A stretch of DNA of 40,753 nucleotides from assembly GCA_938007995.1 (NCBI GenBank), contig CALLLW010000063.1, forward strand, positions 1 through 40,753, written 5' to 3'. Positions within the stretch are counted from its first letter, which is position 1. Every line of letters begins with the position of its first letter. The stretch comes from an uncultured Granulosicoccaceae bacterium. Its GTDB lineage: Bacteria; Pseudomonadota; Gammaproteobacteria; Granulosicoccales; Granulosicoccaceae. Below, in pieces: positions 24,508 to 35,083 of this stretch. The position numbers and the translations under genes are program-made. The notes beneath the pieces are model-generated. The model saw nothing but the letters and a program-made list of their open reading frames with translations, was not told the origin of the DNA and did no database searches.

Positions 24508-25275
24508 TCATTTACGCAGTGCAGGTACGCCAACACCGGTACATTCAAACCCACCGTCAGCGGCGATGATCTGGCCGGTGATGTAGCTCGCTTCTTTGGA
24601 GCACAGGAATACAATCAGATTGGCAATCTCTTCTTCTGTGCCGTAGCGGTTGAGTGGTATCGCATCGTGATAGGCATCAATGATGTCCTGCGTGTGAACG
24701 GCCATTGCCAGTTTTGTTCTGACTGGTCCGGGGGCCACGGCGTTGGCTCTGATACCAAACTCACCGAGTTCCACCGCCTGCTGTTGAGTGAGCTGAATCA
24801 CTGCAGCCTTGGAAGTGCCGTAGGCGACGCGAAGAGTGGAGGCGCGTAAGCCGGAGATACTTGCGATATTGACGATACATCCAGATGTTTTCTTCAGGTA
24901 TGGGGTGGCGGACTGTGTACACAGGAAAACGCCGTCAAGGTTGGTCTCCATCACCGTGCGCCAGCGTTCAAAGCTGGTGCTTTCTATAGGCCCGAAGTCT
25001 GCCACACCGGCGTTGTTGACGAGGCAGTCAAGGCGTCCGAATTGTTTTTCGGTTTCAGTAAAGATCTGTTCGACTTGCTCCGGAGACGAGACATCAAGCG
25101 CCAGCGCGAGTATCTGATCGCCAAGTGACTCGCTGGCCGTCTCGAGTTCTGCAGCGTCACGGTCCACCATCGCTACCTTCAGGCCTTTGGCAGTCAGTAG
25201 TTTGGTCGTCGCCAAGCCTATGCCGCGTGCCGCACCGGTTACCACAGCTACCTGATCGTTCAAGGTTTTCTCCAA
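24508..25275 (-). CDS. Short-chain dehydrogenase/reductase
   Basis: The protein has 255 residues. The NAD motif TGAARGIG is at 13-20, Asp38 (MVDRDA) suggests NAD(H), and NNAG is at 87-90. Ser139 is in NIASISG, and Tyr152 and Lys156 are in YGTSK. The closing GGFECTGVGVPALRK has an extended C-terminus near the active-site entrance. The gene is divergent from yejA with about 100 bases between, and convergent with GH31 across the repeat array. The substrate is unknown; no operon partner is visible. Confidence 0.88.
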   Translation of the reverse strand: MEKTLNDQVAVVTGAARGIGLATTKLLTAKGLKVAMVDRDAAELETASESLGDQILALALDVSSPEQVEQIFTETEKQFGRLDCLVNNAGVADFGPIESTSFERWRTVMETNLDGVFLCTQSATPYLKKTSGCIVNIASISGLRASTLRVAYGTSKAAVIQLTQQQAVELGEFGIRANAVAPGPVRTKLAMAVHTQDIIDAYHDAIPLNRYGTEEEIANLIVFLCSKEASYITGQIIAADGGFECTGVGVPALRK

Positions 25276-25375
25276 TTGGGGATTTCAAATTAGGCAATTT
25301 TTCAGCAATATAAACCCTTTGTGGTATCGACTGCTAAACTAACGTCAGAAAATTTCGACAACCAAAGGTGGACCA

Positions 25376-27205
25376 ATGAAACGGCTCGTCAATTCTGTCC
25401 TGTGTACCATGCTACTGGCTATTGCTGTGGCGGCGTCTCAGTCAACCGTGGCGCAGGAGGTCACCAAGTCGTGGGCAATGGCTGAGTTTGGTGAGCCACT
25501 TTACAAGGATGGTATCGAGCACTGGCCCTATGCCAACCCGGATGCGCCAAAAGGTGGCACCGTGGTGCTGGGTGCTTTCGGTAGTTTTGACAGTCTCAAT
25601 TCGTACATTCTGAAAGGTGAGTATCCTCGAAGCATCGGGCTGACAGGTGACACTTTAATGACGCCTTCGGCAGATGAGTTGCTCGCCGTATATGGTCTGA
25701 TTGCCGAGACCGTTGAATTCCCTGAGGACAAAAGCTGGGCAATTTTCAATCTTCGACCGGAAGCGACATTCAGCGATGGCACATCGATCACGGCGAAGGA
25801 TTTTGTTTTTGCGTTTGATACGATCCGTGAACATGGTCGTCCGTTCCTGCAGTCTTTTTATGAAGAGATAGAGTCCGTTGAGGCACTGGAAGATCACAAG
25901 CTCAAGTTCAGTTTTACCACCACCGATTCGATGAAGCCTCTGATGACTGCGGCCGGCATGGGGCCGTTGCCAAGTGATTACTGGGCCGATAAAGACATCA
26001 GTAAAACCTACCTCGATCCCGCGCCTGCAAGCGGCGCATACGAGATAACCACGCTTGAACCGGGTCGATCAATCACCTACGGGCGTGTTAAGGATTACTG
26101 GGCAAAGGATCTGTCGGTGACGCGCGGGCTGAATAACTACGACACTATTCGCTACGATTACTACCGTGACCTTGAGGTGATGGTAGAGGCTTTTAAATCG
26201 GGTGAGATTGATTACCGCGCAGAGAACAGCTCAAAGCGCTGGGCTACCGCCTACAATATCGATGAAGTTGAAAACGGTGAGATTATTCTTGATACCCCGC
26301 CGGATCAGCAACCACAAGGTATACAGGCTTTTATGCTGAACAGCCGTCGCGCACCGTTTGATGATCAGCGTGTTCGCAAGGCATTTAACTTCTTATACGA
26401 CTTTGAGGCGACTCGCCGGACGATTCTTTATGATCAGTATGACCGCATAAACAGCTTTTTTCCAAACTCTGAGTACGGCGCCAGCGGACCACCGACACCT
26501 GAAGAAATCGCGATCCTCGAGCCATACCGTGATCAATTACCTCCTGAAGTTTTTACAGATGCCTATGTTGCACCGGTGACTGATGGCAGTGGTAACAACA
26601 GAAAGCAGATTCGTGAAGCTTTAAAACTGTTCAAGGAAGCCGGCTGGTCATTGTCTGATGGTAAGTTGGTGAAAGACGGTAAGCAGATGAAAGTAGAGAT
26701 TCTCTTAAACTCTGCCGGCTCTGAACGAGTACATGCGCTATATCTGCAGGCCATGAAGAAAGTCGGTATTGATGCAGAGTTCAGGGTGGTGGATTCGTCT
26801 CAGTATCAGGTAAGAACCGATGACTTTGATTTTGACATCGTTTCTGTCAGATTTAATTTCTTCCCGCCACCGGGGCCTGAGCTGCGTGCCTACTATGGCA
26901 CTGAGTCTGCCGACGAGCGTGGCACCGGCAATTACATGGGTATTAAAAATCCGGTGGTCGATGCGTTGATTGAAGAAATTGTTGTCGCCCCGACGCTTGC
27001 AAACCTGCAGTTGAAAACACGTGCACTCGACCGTGTGCTGCTGTCTCTTGATCATGTGGTGCCGCAGTTCTTTAACTCTATATATCGTCTTGCCTACTGG
27101 AATCGATTTGGTCAGCCTGAGGTGGCGCCAAAGTACGGCACCGGCTTTTTAAATGCCTGGTGGATAGACGAAAAACTCGACAGCAAACTTGATCTTGATC
27201 GCTAG
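25376..27205 (+). CDS. yejA: ABC transporter periplasmic peptide-binding protein YejA
   Basis: The protein has 609 residues, normal for the long YejA branch of family 5 solute-binding proteins. A signal peptide covers about 1-26 (STVAQ). Diagnostic segments are YANPDAPKGGTV near the mature start, FNLRPEATFSDGTSITAKDFVFAF, and GIQAFMLNSRRAPFDDQRVRKAFN. The YejABEF system imports oligopeptides and microcin C-type compounds in Escherichia coli. A strong ribosome site (AAAGGTGG) precedes the ATG. The TAG stop at 27203-27205 uses the target TA plus the first base of the MITE that follows, so insertion left the protein intact but separated it from yejB by about 220 bases. Confidence 0.94.
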   Translation: MKRLVNSVLCTMLLAIAVAASQSTVAQEVTKSWAMAEFGEPLYKDGIEHWPYANPDAPKGGTVVLGAFGSFDSLNSYILKGEYPRSIGLTGDTLMTPSADELLAVYGLIAETVEFPEDKSWAIFNLRPEATFSDGTSITAKDFVFAFDTIREHGRPFLQSFYEEIESVEALEDHKLKFSFTTTDSMKPLMTAAGMGPLPSDYWADKDISKTYLDPAPASGAYEITTLEPGRSITYGRVKDYWAKDLSVTRGLNNYDTIRYDYYRDLEVMVEAFKSGEIDYRAENSSKRWATAYNIDEVENGEIILDTPPDQQPQGIQAFMLNSRRAPFDDQRVRKAFNFLYDFEATRRTILYDQYDRINSFFPNSEYGASGPPTPEEIAILEPYRDQLPPEVFTDAYVAPVTDGSGNNRKQIREALKLFKEAGWSLSDGKLVKDGKQMKVEILLNSAGSERVHALYLQAMKKVGIDAEFRVVDSSQYQVRTDDFDFDIVSVRFNFFPPPGPELRAYYGTESADERGTGNYMGIKNPVVDALIEEIVVAPTLANLQLKTRALDRVLLSLDHVVPQFFNSIYRLAYWNRFGQPEVAPKYGTGFLNAWWIDEKLDSKLDLDR

Positions 27206-27380
27206 TGGGCTGTTTGGAAAGTTCGATGACACTTTTCTTCGCCACGGCCGCCATAGCTGCGTTAACCATTTTTGATAAAAAATGGCTCGACGTAGGCCCT
27301 GCTATGCCTGCGTTTTTTCGCGCAAGCTCAGCCGACTGTGGCTGTGAAAAGTTTGTTACCGAACTTTCCGCACAGCCCAC
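27205..27380. mobile_element. MITE-like inverted-repeat element, 176 bp
   Basis: The outer 21 bases at each end match at 19 positions: GTGGGCTGTTTGGAAAGTTC on the left, and on the other strand GTGGGCTGTGCGGAAAGTTC. Pairing continues inward (ACTTTTC/GAAAAGT, GCCAC/GTGGC), and a central hairpin CCATTTTT/AAAAATGG forms the core. TA is duplicated at both borders (27203-27204 and 27381-27382) within CTAG context, which fits IS630/Tc1-mariner-type targeting. The element is too short to encode a transposase. It is inserted exactly at the yejA stop, inside the yejABEF operon. Confidence 0.8.
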
Positions 27381-27424
27381 TAGCTAGATTGTCGGCAGAA
27401 CAAATCGCACGACCTGGCTAAATA

Positions 27425-28534
27425 ATGCTCACCTATATAATACGGCGACTATTGTTGATCATTCCGACCTTGCTCGGGATTATGCTGATCAACTTTGCTG
27501 TTATCCAGTTCGCACCGGGTGGACCGGTAGAGCAGATGATCGCAGAGATACGTGGCACCGCCGCCGATGCAACCTCGGCCTTTGCGGGATCACAGGGTGA
27601 TATACAGGGTGGTGGTAACGAGCCTGCAATAAGAAGCAGTGATGCGACCAGTAAATACCGTGGTGCGCAGGGCCTTGATCCCGAGATCATTGCAGACATG
27701 GAAAAGCAGTTCGGCTTTGATAAGCCAATGCATGAGCGCTTTCTTACCATGATTTGGGACTATGCCCGGTTTGACTTTGGCGATAGTTTTTTCCGCGATC
27801 AAAGTGTGCTCGAACTTGTGCTGGATAAAATGCCAGTGTCGATTAGTTTGGGGATTTGGACAACGTTGCTGGTTTATCTGATCTCTATTCCGCTGGGGAT
27901 TAAAAAGGCGGTTACAGACGGTTCAAGGTTTGATGTCTGGAGCAGTGGTGCGATTGTTATCGGGTATGCGATCCCCGGATTTTTGTTTGCCATTCTTTTA
28001 ATCATTCTGTTTGCCGGTGGGCGTTTTCTGGATTGGTTTCCTCTACGTGGTCTGACCTCGAGCGGCTGGGACAGCATGAACTGGGCTGAACGAATCGTCG
28101 ACTACTTCTGGCACATCACATTACCGGTGATAGCGATGGTGATAAGCGGATTTGCCAGTCTGACCATGCTGACTAAAAACTCTTTTCTTGATCAAATCAA
28201 CATGCAGTATGTTAAAACTGCGCGGGCTAAAGGTCTGGGTGAGCGGCAAGTGCTGTACGGCCATGTCTTCAGAAACGCCATGTTGATTGTCATTGCAGGT
28301 TTTCCAGCGGCGTTTATCAGTATTCTGTTCAGCAGTTCGCTGTTGATAGAAGTTATATTCTCGCTGGATGGTTTAGGCTTACTGGGTTTTGAAGCAACCA
28401 TTAATCGTGACTATCCGGTGGTATTTGCAACGTTGTATTTTTTCACCCTGCTGGGGCTGATCCTGCAATTGATCGGCGATGTCATGTATCACCTGATCGA
28501 CCCGCGTATTGACTTCGAGAGACGTGACTTCTGA
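27425..28534 (+). CDS. yejB: ABC transporter permease YejB
   Basis: The protein has 369 residues. The N-terminal helix [20 protein letters not shown] is the classic start of DppB/YejB permeases. A long periplasmic loop (about 30-95) is typical of YejB. The conserved EAA-type loop reads [20 protein letters not shown]. Six membrane helices are visible. The gene starts 220 bases after yejA because of the MITE, and its stop overlaps the yejE start (TGATG). It should form the membrane channel with YejE. Confidence 0.94.
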   Translation: MLTYIIRRLLLIIPTLLGIMLINFAVIQFAPGGPVEQMIAEIRGTAADATSAFAGSQGDIQGGGNEPAIRSSDATSKYRGAQGLDPEIIADMEKQFGFDKPMHERFLTMIWDYARFDFGDSFFRDQSVLELVLDKMPVSISLGIWTTLLVYLISIPLGIKKAVTDGSRFDVWSSGAIVIGYAIPGFLFAILLIILFAGGRFLDWFPLRGLTSSGWDSMNWAERIVDYFWHITLPVIAMVISGFASLTMLTKNSFLDQINMQYVKTARAKGLGERQVLYGHVFRNAMLIVIAGFPAAFISILFSSSLLIEVIFSLDGLGLLGFEATINRDYPVVFATLYFFTLLGLILQLIGDVMYHLIDPRIDFERRDF

Positions 28535-29583
28535 TGGCGGGCGGGCTCAGTGAAATCAACAAACGCAGGCTTGAAACTTTCAAGCGTAACCGGCGTGGCT
28601 ATTGGTCGTTCTGGATATTTCTTGTTTTTTTTGTGTTGTCTTTGGGTGCTGAGCTCATCGCCAACGATAAGCCTATTCTGGTCAACTACGACGGTAAAAT
28701 GCACTTCCCGATTTTTAAGGTGTATCCGGAGACTACCTTTGGTGGTGACTTCGAGGTTGAGGCAGATTACACCGATGAATTCGTGCAGGATTTAATCACG
28801 GAAAAAAACGGCACGATGATCTGGCCACCGATCAGATTTTCTTATGACACGGTGGATTTCAAGCTTGATCGATCGGCACCAACATCCCCCGACAGTCGTC
28901 ATCTGCTTGGTACTGATGATCAGGGCAGGGATGTTCTGGCGAGAGTGATTTACGGCTTTAGAATCTCTGTGTTGTTTGGATTGTTGCTTACTTTTTTTAC
29001 ATCAGTGATTGGCATAGCCACAGGCGCGGTGCAGGGTTATTTCGGTGGCTGGATTGATCTTATCGGTCAACGATTGATCGAGATATGGCAGGGTTTACCT
29101 GTGTTGTTTTTACTAATCATTATGGCAAGCGTTATTAAACCGAGCTTCTTGACACTGCTCGGATTAATGACTCTGGTGGGCTGGACCGGATTGGTTGGTG
29201 TGGTGCGAGCGGAGTTTTTGCGCGCGCGTAATTTTGAATATATTAGAGCGGCGAGAGCGCTGGGTGTCAGTGACAGAGCCATCATTGTTCGTCACACATT
29301 GCCGAATGCGATGGTGGCAACATTGACATTTCTGCCTTTCATTCTTAGCGGTGCGGTAACAACGCTCACCGGTCTGGACTTTCTTGGTTTTGGTTTGCCG
29401 CCTGGCTCACCCTCACTGGGAGAATTGTTGATACAGGGGCGTGAGAATCTCCATGCACCCTGGTTGGGACTGACCGGGTTTTTTGTTTTAGCCATCATGT
29501 TAAGTCTGTTGGTATTTGCCGGTGAGGCGTTTCGCGATTCACTGGATCCGCGTAAAACTTTTAGTCAGACGGCTGCTGCATGA
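28534..29583 (+). CDS. yejE: ABC transporter permease YejE
   Basis: The protein has 349 residues. An N-terminal cytoplasmic segment (INKRRLETFKRNRRGYWSFW) leads to the first helix, then a large periplasmic loop, then LGTDDQGRDVLARVIYGFRIS, the signature of DppC/YejE permeases. The EAA loop is FEYIRAARALGVSDRAIIVR. It overlaps yejB by one base of TGATG and yejF by ATGA, so the three are co-translated. Confidence 0.94.
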   Translation: MAGGLSEINKRRLETFKRNRRGYWSFWIFLVFFVLSLGAELIANDKPILVNYDGKMHFPIFKVYPETTFGGDFEVEADYTDEFVQDLITEKNGTMIWPPIRFSYDTVDFKLDRSAPTSPDSRHLLGTDDQGRDVLARVIYGFRISVLFGLLLTFFTSVIGIATGAVQGYFGGWIDLIGQRLIEIWQGLPVLFLLIIMASVIKPSFLTLLGLMTLVGWTGLVGVVRAEFLRARNFEYIRAARALGVSDRAIIVRHTLPNAMVATLTFLPFILSGAVTTLTGLDFLGFGLPPGSPSLGELLIQGRENLHAPWLGLTGFFVLAIMLSLLVFAGEAFRDSLDPRKTFSQTAAA

Positions 29584-31190
29584 ATCATCCTGATGACAAT
29601 CGCAGTCCCTTGCTGGATGTGCATAATCTCAGTGTCTCGTTTGCTGAGACTCAAGCAGTTAGAAACGTCTCATTAACGATCAACCGTGGTGAGACGGTCG
29701 CACTGGTCGGTGAAAGTGGGTCGGGTAAGTCGGTCACTGCGTTGTCGGTTATACAGTTGTTGCCATATCCGCTTGCGCATCATCCCAGTGGTAGTATTTT
29801 GTATCGAGGTGATGAGTTGGTTGGAGCCGGTGCTTCGCTGCTGCGGGCGGTCAGGGGTAACGAGATCAGTATGATCTTTCAGGAGCCAATGACATCACTC
29901 AATCCGCTCCACACCATTGAAAGACAGATTGCAGAATCTTTAAAGCTGCATCGTGGTTTAACCGGAACTGCTGCGACAAACAGAGTGCTTGAGTTACTGG
30001 ATCTGGTTGGTATTCGCAATGCGCGGCAACGCTTAACGGCTTACCCACATGAGTTATCCGGTGGGCAGCGGCAACGCGTGATGATTGCGATGGCACTTGC
30101 CAACGAACCGGATCTGCTGATTGCCGATGAACCGACAACTGCTCTGGATGTGACAATTCAGGCGCAAATTCTGGAGCTTTTAAAAGAATTGCAGGCGCGT
30201 TTAGGTATGGCGCTGTTATTGATTACTCACGATCTTGGTGTGGTCAGAAAGATGGCCGACAAAATCTGTGTCATGACTGACGGTGAGATTGTTGAGCGTG
30301 GTACACCACAACAGATCTTTGAGACACCACAGCATCCCTACACGCAGCACTTGCTCAGTGCCGAACCTCGACCGAAACAGTTGCGTGGATCAGAGCAGAC
30401 AACAACCGTACTCGAGGTAAAAGACCTGAAGGTCTGGTATCCGGTAAAAAGAGACTTTTTTGGTCGGGTTAAAAGTTATGTAAAGGCTTGTGATGGCGTT
30501 GATGTACGTGTTGCTGCTGGCAGAACTGTGGGCGTGGTCGGTGAGTCCGGCTCAGGTAAAACAACACTGGGGCTGGCCATACTCAGATTGATTAAAAGTA
30601 AAGGTGAAATTTATTTTCACGAACACCCGGTGCATCAGTACAAATCAGCGCAAATGCGTGAATTGAGGCAACGGATGCAGATCGTTTTTCAGGATCCTTT
30701 TGGCAGTTTAAGTCCTCGAATGTCTATTCTGCAGATTGTTGAAGAGGGCTTGAAAGTACATCAGCCAAATTTGACTGAACGTGAACGAACCAACGCTGTA
30801 GCTCGTGCGATCGATGAGGTAGGTCTGGAGCAATCAAGTTTGAAACGTTTCCCGCATGAGTTCTCCGGTGGGCAGCGTCAGCGTATTGCAATAGCGCGTG
30901 CTATGGTGCTAAAGCCTGAGCTGCTGATTCTGGATGAACCCACCTCAGCACTTGATATGTCTGTACAGGCACAGATTGTTGATTTATTGCGTGACCTGCA
31001 ATCACAGTATCAGCTGGCTTATGTTTTTATCAGTCACGATCTAAAAGTTGTTCGCGCGCTGAGTGACGAGATTATGGTGATGCAGCAGGGTAAAGTCGTT
31101 GAGTATGGAGATGCGGAGCAAATTGTTACCGCCCCCACCGAGGCCTACACCAGGGAGCTGATGGCAGCGGCATTCGACCTTGCCAGGTAA
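29580..31190 (+). CDS. yejF: ABC transporter ATP-binding protein YejF (double ATPase)
   Basis: The protein has 536 residues with two complete nucleotide-binding domains, as in YejF. Walker A motifs are GESGSGKS in the first half and GESGSGKT in the second. Signature motifs are [15 protein letters not shown] and [15 protein letters not shown]; Walker B segments are [12 protein letters not shown] and [12 protein letters not shown]. An oligopeptide-type C-terminal segment follows the first domain ([12 protein letters not shown]). It energises peptide import by YejABE. Confidence 0.95.
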   Translation: MNHPDDNRSPLLDVHNLSVSFAETQAVRNVSLTINRGETVALVGESGSGKSVTALSVIQLLPYPLAHHPSGSILYRGDELVGAGASLLRAVRGNEISMIFQEPMTSLNPLHTIERQIAESLKLHRGLTGTAATNRVLELLDLVGIRNARQRLTAYPHELSGGQRQRVMIAMALANEPDLLIADEPTTALDVTIQAQILELLKELQARLGMALLLITHDLGVVRKMADKICVMTDGEIVERGTPQQIFETPQHPYTQHLLSAEPRPKQLRGSEQTTTVLEVKDLKVWYPVKRDFFGRVKSYVKACDGVDVRVAAGRTVGVVGESGSGKTTLGLAILRLIKSKGEIYFHEHPVHQYKSAQMRELRQRMQIVFQDPFGSLSPRMSILQIVEEGLKVHQPNLTERERTNAVARAIDEVGLEQSSLKRFPHEFSGGQRQRIAIARAMVLKPELLILDEPTSALDMSVQAQIVDLLRDLQSQYQLAYVFISHDLKVVRALSDEIMVMQQGKVVEYGDAEQIVTAPTEAYTRELMAAAFDLAR

Positions 31191-31429
31191 AAGCTTTAGC
31201 ACTCGCAGTTTGAGGTGTCTGTGTTGGTTGTGTGGCGTCAGCATTTTGGCAGGTGACTGAACTATGCCGCAACGCTCGCAGCAGGCGTTGTCTGAAATAT
31301 CAATCTGCCAACTCACCTATGCAATCAGATCCGTCTTTTAATCGTTTTGTGGTGCAGGTGCGATTGCAGATGAACCTTTTATTGTGCCTGTTCTCCAAGC
31401 GTTAAATTCAGTAGTCACGGTACAAGCAA

Positions 31430-31963
31430 ATGCGTAGTGGAAAACCCATTGATATAGACATATTAAATGCCGGCTACAGGTACGCGTTGTCGTTGACCAC
31501 TAATCGGCAGGATGCTGAAGATATTGTACATGACGCCTGGATCCGATTGGATAACCGTTACAAGAAAGCACCGGAGAAAACGCTCCTCTACACCACCATC
31601 CGCAATCTCTACATTGATAGTTATCGACGTGCGATGAAAATCCGCTTCAGTGAGTTTGAAGAATCACTTCATGCGCCCGAAGCTGTGATGCCAGCCAATG
31701 TTTCTGCTGAGGAGTTGGATCGTTTTCTTCAGCGCCTGAGAGATGTTGAGCGCGAGGCTTTGTATCTCTCGGTGGTTGAAGGTTACACCGCTGATGAGAT
31801 TTCTAAAATGACCGACACCGCAAGAGGTACGATCCTAAGCTTGATTCATCGTTCTAAAATTAAACTGAAGAAGTGGATGGCTGGTGAAAATATACACGGC
31901 GTTCACGATACCAAAGCTGAGGTTGTCGAGCTGATGGCCGGAGGGCGTGACAATGGCAGATAG
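31430..31963 (+). CDS. ECF-type RNA polymerase sigma factor
   Basis: The protein has 177 residues. Region 2 is visible as NRQDAEDIVHDAWIRL followed by LLYTTIRNLYIDSYRR, and region 4 as EREALYLSVVEGYTADEISK with the helix-turn-helix GTILSLIHRSKIKLKKW. There is no C-terminal extension. The next gene overlaps it and encodes a membrane protein placed like an anti-sigma factor, the usual arrangement. It likely directs its own operon, including the DUF255-DsbD and dsbA genes, but no promoter motif pair was identified. Confidence 0.9.
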   Translation: MRSGKPIDIDILNAGYRYALSLTTNRQDAEDIVHDAWIRLDNRYKKAPEKTLLYTTIRNLYIDSYRRAMKIRFSEFEESLHAPEAVMPANVSAEELDRFLQRLRDVEREALYLSVVEGYTADEISKMTDTARGTILSLIHRSKIKLKKWMAGENIHGVHDTKAEVVELMAGGRDNGR

Positions 31964-32555
31964 AACCAGGATAGGTCCAGCTTTGGATGAGGCCGCTGAA
32001 AACAGGCTGATCGATTACTATCAGTCGCAATCAATGAGTAGCGACAGATTACACACGATGTTTGCGGAGTCACAATCGGGGCGCAGACGGCGCACTTTGG
32101 GCTTTGCCATGGCGGCTTCAATATTGCTTGCCGGGCTGGTTGTTTATACTCACCACAATATTGTCGCGTCTCAGCGCACTGAGATGGTGATGAAAGAAGC
32201 CGCGCTGAATCATTTAAGTAAACTCAAGATGGATGCCCGGGCACAGTCACTGGCAGATTTGCAGGGGCAGTTAGGTGAGCTGCCTTTTGAAATCAAGCTG
32301 CCGGACTCCAGTTTTTTTGTCAAGCTGGCGTTGCTGGGTGGTAGGTACTGCACGATGAATGGCAACCTTGCAGCACATCTAAAGCTTTCTGATCCTGAGA
32401 CCATGAAAGAGTACAGCTTGTTTCTTACCCCGTCTGAAGAAGGTTTGCTTTCATTGAAGCAAAACACTGAAAGGCTTTCCGGTGTGGATGTAAAACTGTG
32501 GAGTGAAAACAATGTGGTATATGCGTTGGCAGAAAACGCCGGTGATGTTTTATGA
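31953..32555 (+). CDS. Probable anti-sigma factor, single-pass membrane protein
   Basis: The protein has 200 residues from ATG 31953, chosen because GGAGGG lies seven bases upstream; a GTG at 31947 is too close. A cytoplasmic N-terminus (about 1-45, with a basic GRRRRT) is followed by one membrane helix near 48-67 and a periplasmic domain with [18 protein letters not shown]. No zinc-binding anti-sigma motif is seen. The family is not recognised; the role is inferred from overlap with the ECF sigma gene. A single periplasmic Cys may matter for sensing. The stop overlaps the next gene by ATGA. Confidence 0.65.
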   Translation: MADRTRIGPALDEAAENRLIDYYQSQSMSSDRLHTMFAESQSGRRRRTLGFAMAASILLAGLVVYTHHNIVASQRTEMVMKEAALNHLSKLKMDARAQSLADLQGQLGELPFEIKLPDSSFFVKLALLGGRYCTMNGNLAAHLKLSDPETMKEYSLFLTPSEEGLLSLKQNTERLSGVDVKLWSENNVVYALAENAGDVL

Positions 32556-35047
32556 ATAACACCAAAGCCGGATGTGGCGCTTTGCAGCTTGTTAACCGGA
32601 ATCACTACGCGATGAAGAATGCCCGGGTTTGTGCCCTGAATTATACACGTAGTTATAGAGGGGTGAATCTGTGGTTCATACTGTGGACTACATTGCTCGC
32701 CTTTTGTCTGTTGAATCCATCTGTGGCTGCAGAACTGGATATCGATGAAACGTTACAGAAAGAGCTGCTGCAATCCTACAAAGATCGTGGCGCTGACTAC
32801 AAGCCTCGAACCGAGCATTTCAAAGAAGACGGTACGCCGCAGTACATCAATCGTTTAATCAGGGAAGACTCGCCGTATTTGCTACAGCACGCGCATAACC
32901 CGGTTAACTGGTATCCGTGGGGCAAGGAAGCATTTGAAAAAGCAGTGGCTGAAGACAAGCCTGTTTTTCTTTCCATTGGCTATGCCACTTGTCACTGGTG
33001 TCACGTGATGGAGCGGGAGAGTTTTGAGTCTGAAGAAGTCGCGGCGCAAATGAATGAGCAATTTATCCCTATCAAGGTTGATCGCGAACAGCTACCGGAT
33101 GTTGATGCCATGTATATGCTGGGCGTGCAGGTAACCACCGGCAGTGGTGGCTGGCCTTTGTCAGGCTTTTTAATGTCTGATGGCAAGTTGTTCCATGGTG
33201 CGACCTACATGCCACCTGATGCGTTTAGCAATGTCATGAACCAGGTGAATGATATCTGGGGTACAGACCGACCACGTTTGTCCGACTTTGCAGACAGTCT
33301 GGCAGTGGCTATTGCAGAGAACAGTGACCTTACCGGCGAGGCTATAGAGGTCGGACAAGCACAGATTGATCAGGCGCGTGAAGATTTGCTTCTGGGCTAC
33401 GACAGCTACCAGGGCGGGTTTGGTCCTGCGCCCAAGTTCCCGCGTGAATCAACCTTGTTCTTTATGTTGGATCTGGCTGAACGCAACGGTGATTCAGAAG
33501 CGCTCGAGGCAGTTGATTTTTCACTGGTTCGTATGAGCGCCGGTGGCATTCATGATCAGGTCGGTGGTGGCTTTCATCGTTATGCGGTTGATAATGACTG
33601 GCTGATCCCGCACTTCGAAAAAATGCTTTATACACAGGCGAGTCTGTTACAGAACTACACGCAGGCATTTATGCTTACCGGAAGGCAGGAACATGCGCGC
33701 ACTGCAATCAGGATTGCCGACTATGTGATGCGAGATATGACCAGCAGCGGTGGCGGCTTTTACTCTGCTACTGATGCCGACTCTGAAGGTGCGGAAGGCA
33801 CTTACTTCATCTGGGAGCAGGATGAGCTGAAGCAGTTGCTGACAGATGCGTTGGGTGCTGAAGAAGCAGAGCTTGCGCTTGAGCTGTGGGGCGTTAGTGA
33901 GCATGGCAACTTTGAAGAAAAAAACATCTTGCGTATGGAAGACTCACTGGCTCACATGGCAGATATATACAATATGCCCGAAGCCGAGCTTGCGGCCAAA
34001 CTCAGCCGTTATTCAGAAGTTGTGCTGGAAGAGCGTAATAAACGTATCCCTCCGCTCACCGATCGAAAAATTATCACTGAATGGAATGCCATGATGAGTG
34101 CCGCACTGCTTAAAGCAGGGCGCGTATTCAACAAGCCAGGTTACACGGAGGCCGGGCTGCAGGCGATAAATTTCCTGATCGAGAATAATCTTCAGAGTGA
34201 TGGCACTTTAAAACGAGCGAACTTTGAAGGTCGATCTACAACTCCTGCATCACAAGCGGATTACGCCTACCTGGCCCATGCGCTGGTGACAGCGTTTGAT
34301 GAAACTGGTGATCAGCAGTGGTTAAACCGTGCTATTGCTCTGGTTGAAACAATGAATAAGGATTTCTGGGACAATGAAAACGGCGGCTACTTTATTGGTC
34401 AGGAAGAGGCATCCGGCGCTGCATTACCTACCAGGCCCAAAGCAATCTATGACAACGCAGCTCCCACCGGCAATTCTCTGGCGTTGAAAGTTCTGGTGCA
34501 GCTTTGGAACCGCACCGGGGAAGACCAGTATCGCGAGAGGGCAGAACATTTGGTCACTGCATTTTCTTCACTGCTGGCAGACAGTGGCAGTGGTTTTGGA
34601 TACTTTCTAACCGCCACCAATGATCTGATCAGCGGAGAGACAGGCAGTCACCGGTATGCTGCCAAAGGCAAGGTGAAGGCATCAATCGAGTCAGTCGAAG
34701 ATGGTGCCGTCACGCTAACGCTTGATGTGGCCGAAGGATGGCATGTGAATTCTGAAAAACCGTTACAGGATTATCTGATCCCAACCAAATTGAGCCTTGC
34801 TAAAGGGCAACCGCTTGCTAAAGTCAGTTACCCGGAACCTGTAATTCGCAAGCTTGGATTTCAGCGCTCGCAGCTGAGTCTGTTGGAAGGCAGCGTTCAG
34901 TTGACTGGCAAGCTTCCTGATTCTATTGGGGTTGCTGCAACAACTAGCGTAGAGCTTCAACTGCAGGCATGCAGTGATGAGATCTGTCTTGCTCCCGAGA
35001 CGATCACTTTTAAAGTGCCGCTAACGCAACTATCTGCTAATTTTTAA
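32552..35047 (+). CDS. DUF255 (YyaL/SSP411-like) protein fused to a DsbD-alpha-like domain
   Basis: The protein has 831 residues. An N-terminal helix (about 39-58, ending SVAA) targets it to the membrane or periplasm. The DUF255 thioredoxin-like domain shows [18 protein letters not shown] and [12 protein letters not shown], with active-site Cys147 and Cys150. An (alpha/alpha)6 domain follows ([34 protein letters not shown]). From about 690 to 825 the sequence resembles the N-terminal domain of DsbD, ending [17 protein letters not shown] with Cys807 and Cys812. This suggests an envelope thiol-redox enzyme. The start at 32552 overlaps the anti-sigma stop; Met22 at 32615 is an alternative. Confidence 0.85.
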   Translation: MNNTKAGCGALQLVNRNHYAMKNARVCALNYTRSYRGVNLWFILWTTLLAFCLLNPSVAAELDIDETLQKELLQSYKDRGADYKPRTEHFKEDGTPQYINRLIREDSPYLLQHAHNPVNWYPWGKEAFEKAVAEDKPVFLSIGYATCHWCHVMERESFESEEVAAQMNEQFIPIKVDREQLPDVDAMYMLGVQVTTGSGGWPLSGFLMSDGKLFHGATYMPPDAFSNVMNQVNDIWGTDRPRLSDFADSLAVAIAENSDLTGEAIEVGQAQIDQAREDLLLGYDSYQGGFGPAPKFPRESTLFFMLDLAERNGDSEALEAVDFSLVRMSAGGIHDQVGGGFHRYAVDNDWLIPHFEKMLYTQASLLQNYTQAFMLTGRQEHARTAIRIADYVMRDMTSSGGGFYSATDADSEGAEGTYFIWEQDELKQLLTDALGAEEAELALELWGVSEHGNFEEKNILRMEDSLAHMADIYNMPEAELAAKLSRYSEVVLEERNKRIPPLTDRKIITEWNAMMSAALLKAGRVFNKPGYTEAGLQAINFLIENNLQSDGTLKRANFEGRSTTPASQADYAYLAHALVTAFDETGDQQWLNRAIALVETMNKDFWDNENGGYFIGQEEASGAALPTRPKAIYDNAAPTGNSLALKVLVQLWNRTGEDQYRERAEHLVTAFSSLLADSGSGFGYFLTATNDLISGETGSHRYAAKGKVKASIESVEDGAVTLTLDVAEGWHVNSEKPLQDYLIPTKLSLAKGQPLAKVSYPEPVIRKLGFQRSQLSLLEGSVQLTGKLPDSIGVAATTSVELQLQACSDEICLAPETITFKVPLTQLSANF

Positions 35048-35083
35048 TTCAAACCCGTTCCATTCCGAGAGGATATTTTGTCA

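Noticed and set aside
27078..27387. Two opposing small frames (60 codons plus, 100 codons minus) over the yejA-yejB gap, both with peptides starting MGC-x-ESS
   Set aside because: The similarity arises because both strands read the same inverted repeat of the MITE. Neither has a ribosome site or family features.
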